DNA of 64,000 nt from CAMPKL01 sp963817465 (GTDB lineage: Bacteria; Acidobacteriota; Terriglobia; Bryobacterales; UBA6623), in contig CAWFOP010000011.1 of NCBI GenBank assembly GCA_963817465.1, positions 62,001 through 126,000 of the forward strand. Reading direction: 5' to 3'. Shown piece after piece: positions 59,906 to 64,000 of this stretch (position 1 is the first letter of the stretch; each line of letters starts with the position of its first letter). The notes beneath the pieces were generated by a model, which saw only the letters and a list, made by a program, of their open reading frames with translations, searched no databases and was not told where the DNA came from. Made by a program: the position numbers and the translations under genes.

Positions 59906-60970
59906 GTGGCCGAAGACCGCGCCCAACGCTCCGAAGAGCCGACTCCTCGCCGCCAGCACAAAGCCCGCGAGGAAGGGCAAGTCGCCTCGAGTCGAGACTT
60001 CACCGCGGCCCTGCAGTTCCTCGCGGCCGTCGCCATGATGGCGATCTTCGGCGCCGACGTCAGCACCTCGCTTCTCACGGCCATGCGGGGCATGTTGCGC
60101 GCCGCTTTCGCGCAAGACTTGGGGGCGGCCGAGCTGCAATCGCTCGCCGGCGCCGTGCTCTACGACGGACTTTCGATCTTTTGGCGATTCGCGGGCGCGC
60201 TGCTCGTCATCGGGCTCGTCTCGCATTTGGCGCAGACCGGATTCGCCTGGACTCCCAAGCGCTTGACGCCCGATCTCAAGCGCCTCGACCCGCTGCAGAA
60301 GCTAGCCGACCTGCCCGGCGAAAATTTGACTCAAACAGGCAAGGCGCTCCTGCTGCTGCCGCTGCTCGGCTTGGTGTTCTATTTCGTGATCGCGAGCCAA
60401 GCTGACGGATTCCTGGAATTGTCGGCGCTGTCGGCCCGCGCAGGTTCTCTGCGCGTCGCGCGCACGCTGATCGATCTGCTGCTCAAAGCCGGCTTTTGTC
60501 TGTTATTGATCGGCGCGCTCGATCTTTACCGCCAGCGCCGCAAGGTCCACAAGAAGCTGATGATGACGAAACAAGAAGTTCGTCAGGAACAAAAGGACAT
60601 CGAGGGAGATCCGCAAATCAAAGCGCGCTTGCGGCGTCTGCAACGCGAGCGATCCCGCCGCCGCATGATGAGCGAGGTCCCGACCGCCACTGTCGTCGTG
60701 ACGAACCCTACGCATTACGCGGTGGCGCTGCGCTACGAGCCGCGGCTAATGCCGGCGCCGCGGGTGGTCGCCAAGGGCCTGGACTTAGTCGCGCTGCGAA
60801 TCCGCTCAATCGCGGAGGAGCATGAGATTCCGCTGGTCGAGAACCCGCCGCTCGCGCAGACTCTCTATCGTTCGGCCGAGGTGGGCGACGAGATCCCGGA
60901 AGATCTCTACAACGCCGTGGCTGAGATCCTGGCGTACATCTTCAAGCTCAGCGGCCGCGACGCGTTCTGA
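59906..60970 (+). CDS. flhB: Flagellar export switch protein FlhB
   Basis: 354 residues from GTG 59906. The N-terminus is EEPTPRRQHKAREEGQVASSRD, then four membrane helices (about 30-215). The cytoplasmic domain has the self-cleavage motif NPTH at 267-270 (VVVTNPTHYAVALRY) and VVAKGLDLVALRIRSIAEEHE. FlhB cleaves itself between Asn and Pro and changes export specificity under the control of FliK. All key residues are present. It is the last gene of the operon. Confidence 0.95.
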   Translation: MAEDRAQRSEEPTPRRQHKAREEGQVASSRDFTAALQFLAAVAMMAIFGADVSTSLLTAMRGMLRAAFAQDLGAAELQSLAGAVLYDGLSIFWRFAGALLVIGLVSHLAQTGFAWTPKRLTPDLKRLDPLQKLADLPGENLTQTGKALLLLPLLGLVFYFVIASQADGFLELSALSARAGSLRVARTLIDLLLKAGFCLLLIGALDLYRQRRKVHKKLMMTKQEVRQEQKDIEGDPQIKARLRRLQRERSRRRMMSEVPTATVVVTNPTHYAVALRYEPRLMPAPRVVAKGLDLVALRIRSIAEEHEIPLVENPPLAQTLYRSAEVGDEIPEDLYNAVAEILAYIFKLSGRDAF

Positions 60971-61013
60971 GCGACGCAGCGGGCACTAGGCCTGTCGTGG
61001 CAAACTCGGCTTT

Positions 61014-61376
61014 ATGCCCACTCTGATCGCTCAACCGACTCGCGTCGAGGCCGCCGGAAACAAGCCGAAGCTCATCGACGAATACATCGGCCGCGTCAAC
61101 TCCAAGACCGCCGACCTCAGCATCGCCCGCATGCGCAGCCCGGGCGGATGGGAGGAGCCGGGTCAACGCCCTGAGTTCGACGAATTTACCGTGGTGGTGA
61201 AAGGAGTCCTGCGCGTGGAGCACGAGGACGGCGCCATGGAAGTCCGAGCGGGCCAAGCCGTCATCGCGCACAAGGGCGAATGGGTTCGTTATTCGACGCC
61301 GTCCGAAGAGGGTGCGGAATACTTCGCGGTCTGCTTGCCGGCCTTCGCCCCGACGACGGTTCACCGCGACGAATGA
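61014..61376 (+). CDS. Cytoplasmic single-domain cupin
   Basis: 120 residues from ATG 61014. One cupin barrel: EEPGQRPEFDEFTVVVKGVLRV (motif 1, with Glu/Gln instead of the usual double His) and VRAGQAVIAHKGEWVRYSTP (motif 2). There is no signal peptide. The metal ligands are partly replaced, so the protein may bind a small molecule without catalysis. It is 43 bases after flhB and probably has its own start; a link with flagella is not supported. Confidence 0.85.
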   Translation: MPTLIAQPTRVEAAGNKPKLIDEYIGRVNSKTADLSIARMRSPGGWEEPGQRPEFDEFTVVVKGVLRVEHEDGAMEVRAGQAVIAHKGEWVRYSTPSEEGAEYFAVCLPAFAPTTVHRDE

Positions 61377-61384
61377 GGGCGGGG

Positions 61385-61642
61385 CTACGCTTCGACGGCT
61401 TCCGTGCGACGCATCGCGGCCGTGGCCCCCGAACCCGCCGAAGTCACGAACACCGCATCGTACTTGCGAGTCGCGGCTTCGCGAGGCGGACTGCAGACGG
61501 CCATGTGAAGCAAGCTGCTCCGCATGAAGCCCTGCATGAAGATTTGTCCGAGCGTGGGTTGATCCGGAAAGCGAATCGATTCCGCCCGAACTTGGGCATC
61601 CATCCATGAACGGCGAGCAGCGGTTTGTGTTCCGGCGTCCAT
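61385..61642 (-). CDS. Possible small protein of unknown function
   Basis: 85 residues from ATG 61642 (or GTG 61645). This fills the 307-base gap between the cupin and the cytochrome gene; the only support is a TACCAT box on the minus strand 7 bases before GTG 61645, in the same arrangement as other genes here. The sequence (RSWMDAQVRAESIRFPDQP) has no motif that I recognise. If it is not a gene, the gap holds nothing else I can support. Confidence 0.3.
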   Translation of the reverse strand: MDAGTQTAARRSWMDAQVRAESIRFPDQPTLGQIFMQGFMRSSLLHMAVCSPPREAATRKYDAVFVTSAGSGATAAMRRTEAVEA

Positions 61643-61683
61643 CACTGACTCTATGGTAACGGATGGCTTTCGCGACCCGGCCG

Positions 61684-62100
61684 TTACAGCGACATCAGGT
61701 AAGAGTAGAGCGCGTCGGCGTCTTGTTGCGAAAACCGGAACGGCGGCATCGGGCGCCATGGTTGGTGGCCGTCCAGTCGCGCACCGGTCGTCAGCAGGTG
61801 TACGAAATCTTCCTTCGACCACCCGGGAAGACGCTTCAGCACCGGAGCGCGAGGCGCCCAGTTTTGGCCGTCCGGGTACGGCGACTTGACAGGAAACGCT
61901 TGTCCCTCGAAATGCTGTCCGCGAATCAGCGAGCCGTCGCGCTCGTGCGGCGAGTGACATTGCACGCACATGGCGACGGAATTCGCGATGTACTCGCCGC
62001 GAGCCACCGGGTCGGTTGGAGTGGTTTCCATGGACGCGCCAAAGGCGGATATGCCCAAGACGACGGCGCCGAGAGCGACGATGATGAGACTGTTGCGCAT
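61684..62100 (-). CDS. Exported monoheme cytochrome c
   Basis: 138 residues from ATG 62100. A signal peptide (LIIVALGAVVLGISAFGAS) precedes a class I-like cytochrome with the heme-binding site CVQCHSPH (Cys45, Cys48, His49). A likely axial Met is in PWRPMPPFRFSQQDADALY near residue 115, and the C-terminal helix has YSYLMSL. It carries electrons in the periplasm. The redox partner is unknown. It is divergent from the TonB-receptor gene, with 268 bases between the starts. Confidence 0.93.
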   Translation of the reverse strand: MRNSLIIVALGAVVLGISAFGASMETTPTDPVARGEYIANSVAMCVQCHSPHERDGSLIRGQHFEGQAFPVKSPYPDGQNWAPRAPVLKRLPGWSKEDFVHLLTTGARLDGHQPWRPMPPFRFSQQDADALYSYLMSL

Positions 62101-62368
62101 GGCTTTGATCGCCGGCCGGCCCGCCTCGAGCGGCGGCCCCGGGCCGGAAAACCCAGTGTAGCGAAGCGCGGGGCGCCGCTTCTACGGCAGGCTCCGAACT
62201 TTCACGCCGCGGGTTGCTCCGCCGGCGGACCGCCTGACCTAGTCACCTTTAGTCGTTCCGAATGCCTTTTCTAGGCTAATTCTTTTCAGCCCGTCGGGAC
62301 CGAGACTGAGATTAAGTGCGTGCGGCTTTGACTGCCGCCGCCGCTCCACAGTTTGGAGGTTGAGTCTC

Positions 62369-64000
62369 ATGTCTCGAATGTTTTGGGCAGGCCTGGCCGT
62401 GAGCCTGGCTCTGCTCGTTCCTTGCGCCTATCCGCAGGCGTTCTCGCAGCTTACGGGCGTCGTGACCGATTCCAGCGGCGCCGTCGTGCCCGGCGCTCAA
62501 ATCACCGCGTCCAATCTTGATACGGGGGCCTCTCGCTCCGCGGAAACCAACGAAGCCGGTTCGTACACGATCCCGCTTCTGCCGCCGGGCTCTTACAAAA
62601 TCAGCGTCAACACCGAGGGCTTCCGCACTGCGGTGCGCGAAAACGTGAGCCTGCAGGTCAACCAGGCCGCACGCATCGACTTCGCGCTCGAAGTCGGCGC
62701 GGTCACCGAAACGGTCGAAGTGACGGGAACGCTGCCGTTGCTCGATTCGCAGTCCTCGAGCCTCGGTCAGGTGATCGAGTCGCAAGCGATTTCCGATCTG
62801 CCCCTCAATGGCCGCAACTTTGTTCAGTTGGCCATTCTCGGCCCTGGCGTCAATGGCGTCGGCTTCAGCTCCGCCGGAACCATTATGAGCGGCACACGCC
62901 CGGACGACCTGCGTCCCGGCAGTGAGCTGTTTTCGAACGGCAACCGCGAGGGCTCGAACAACTTCCTTTTCGACGGCGCCGACAACAACGAGCGCCTGAC
63001 GCTCGCGATCACGCTGCGTCCTTCGGTCGAAGCCGTGCGCGAGTTCAAGATCCAAACCAACATGTTCTCCGCCGACCAAGGGCGCAACGCCGGCACGACC
63101 GTCAATGTGATCTCCAAATCCGGATCGAACGAATGGCACGGCAGCGCATACGAGTTCTTGCGTAACGACACGCTTGACGCCCGTCAATACTTTGCCAAGC
63201 CCGACGCGGCCAAGCCGGTATTCCGCCAGAATCAGTTCGGCGCCAGCTTCGGCGGCCGGGTAATCCCGAACAAGCTGTTCTTCTTCACGAATTACGAAGG
63301 GTTCCGCAAGCGGCAGGAAAACACCTTCGTGAACACGGTTCCCACGGCGGCCATGCGCGGCGGCGATTTTTCGGCCGTTCGCGACATCTTCGACCCCAGC
63401 ACCGGACGAGTCGATTCCGGGACGCGGAGCGGCTACGCCATCGACCCGTTCCCGAACCGCATCATTCCCAGCACCCGCTTTGACTCGGTGACCAGCCGTC
63501 TCGCCCAGGCCTATCCCCTGCCGCAGACCGCGGGTCTGGCGAACAACCAGATCACAAATCCCAAAGACAAGCAGCGCTGGGACCAGGGCGACGGCCGCAT
63601 GGACTGGAATTGGAACGAAAAGAACGTTGTCTTCGGCCGCTTCTCGCGCCAAGACACCACCACGACCAAGCCGTCGACCTTTGCGGCCACGACGATCGAC
63701 GGACTCTCGACGCCCGTCGGCCTCGGCAACGAGAACACCTTCGCCGGCGACTCCGCTCTGAAGGCGTATAACGTGGTCGGCAGTTGGATCCGGACGTTCT
63801 CACCGACCTGGGTCATGGAAGCGCGCATGGGCTTCAATCGTTTTGACCTGAACTTCGTTCAAGAGGGCGCGACCGAAGGCGCCAAGCTCGGTGAGGCCCT
63901 CGGCGTTGCGAATGCGAACCAGGGTCCGATGTCGGACGGAATTCCGATCTTCTCGCCGTCCGGCTACACCGGCATCGGCCAAACGCGTTCGTTGCCCATC
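62369..64000 (+). CDS. Start of a Cna-B/carboxypeptidase-regulatory TonB-dependent receptor (OAR-like), truncated by the window edge
   Basis: At least 544 residues from ATG 62369, after GGAGG 10 bases upstream; the frame is open to the edge. A signal peptide (FWAGLAVSLALLVPCAYPQA) is followed by a carboxypeptidase-regulatory-like domain (LTGVVTDSSGAVVPGAQITA), then the plug-like segment LPLNGRNFVQLAILGPGVNG near residue 145, and a barrel start with NQFGASFGGRVIPNKLFFFTNYEGFR. Repeats of the oar type are typical of acidobacteria, where dozens of copies occur. It probably binds and imports a large polymer or peptide. It is divergent from the cytochrome gene. Confidence 0.9.
   Translation, partial: MSRMFWAGLAVSLALLVPCAYPQAFSQLTGVVTDSSGAVVPGAQITASNLDTGASRSAETNEAGSYTIPLLPPGSYKISVNTEGFRTAVRENVSLQVNQAARIDFALEVGAVTETVEVTGTLPLLDSQSSSLGQVIESQAISDLPLNGRNFVQLAILGPGVNGVGFSSAGTIMSGTRPDDLRPGSELFSNGNREGSNNFLFDGADNNERLTLAITLRPSVEAVREFKIQTNMFSADQGRNAGTTVNVISKSGSNEWHGSAYEFLRNDTLDARQYFAKPDAAKPVFRQNQFGASFGGRVIPNKLFFFTNYEGFRKRQENTFVNTVPTAAMRGGDFSAVRDIFDPSTGRVDSGTRSGYAIDPFPNRIIPSTRFDSVTSRLAQAYPLPQTAGLANNQITNPKDKQRWDQGDGRMDWNWNEKNVVFGRFSRQDTTTTKPSTFAATTIDGLSTPVGLGNENTFAGDSALKAYNVVGSWIRTFSPTWVMEARMGFNRFDLNFVQEGATEGAKLGEALGVANANQGPMSDGIPIFSPSGYTGIGQTRSLPI

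Noticed and set aside
62312..63652. A 446-residue minus-strand frame opposite the TonB-receptor start
   Set aside because: Antisense shadow. The plus strand has SD site, signal peptide and OAR-type motifs.
1..64000. CRISPR arrays, tRNA/rRNA genes, transposases and prophage genes
   Set aside because: Looked for repeat-spacer patterns, TTCGA T-loops, rRNA-like stretches and transposase or integrase motifs; none seen by eye.

Overview
The window looks like a chromosomal segment of a GC-rich acidobacterium, probably of the Solibacter/Bryobacter type. This rests on the start of a Cna-like-domain/TonB receptor at the right edge (the classic acidobacterial OAR-like protein), many Tat- or Sec-exported enzymes (Gfo/Idh/MocA oxidoreductase, PhoD-like phosphatase, CehA/McbA-like hydrolase, DUF5916/CBM9 protein), VOC proteins and dense GTG/TTG starts. 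I see no rRNA or tRNA genes, insertion sequences, prophage or CRISPR array. The taxonomic placement is an inference from gene families, not a match to a named genome.

Layout. 1-13 kb: the end of a class V aminotransferase, a frameshifted ceramidase-like gene, a TPR protein, an exported PhoD-like phosphatase, an RRM protein, a Gfo/Idh/MocA oxidoreductase, an NAD-binding epimerase-like protein, then a plus-strand run of a degenerate RfaE2-like nucleotidyltransferase, a GT9 heptosyltransferase, an SGNH hydrolase, a TerB-like protein and an exported cyclophilin. 14-22 kb: the large helicase Lhr, a GldA-like dehydrogenase, a bacilliredoxin, a membrane patatin and a VOC protein. 22-28 kb: a minus-strand ferrous iron locus in the order DtxR/MntR-like regulator, membrane-tethered DtxR-FeoA fusion, separate FeoB GTPase, separate FeoB permease, SAM methyltransferase. 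A perfect 16-bp DtxR-type palindrome sits over its promoter. 28-43 kb: mixed metabolic and exported proteins, including a PhnL-like ABC protein that has lost every catalytic motif, GlcD/Dld, QueG, and a tight operon of exported cupin, exported RidA and a double M42 peptidase. 43-48 kb: a large acidic secreted protein, a BON-domain protein and an aldose epimerase. 49-61 kb: a divergent flagellar cluster, flgF-flgG-flgA-flgH-flgI-flgJ(N) on minus and fliK-flgD-flgE-fliN-fliO-fliP-fliQ-fliR-flhB on plus. 61-64 kb: cupin, cytochrome c and the TonB-receptor start.

Three window-wide patterns stand out. First, many start codons lie only 5-9 bases after a TANNNT box, which points to frequent leaderless transcripts; I used this to choose several starts. 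Second, four genes are broken by five frame changes, every one equivalent to one extra base in the gene's own direction. This could be real decay or an insertion-type assembly error. Third, several proteins keep a fold but have lost the catalytic residues: the PhnL-like protein, the RfaE2-like protein and the first half of the M42 protein.

All calls come from reading the sequence and remembered family motifs; no database search was run.
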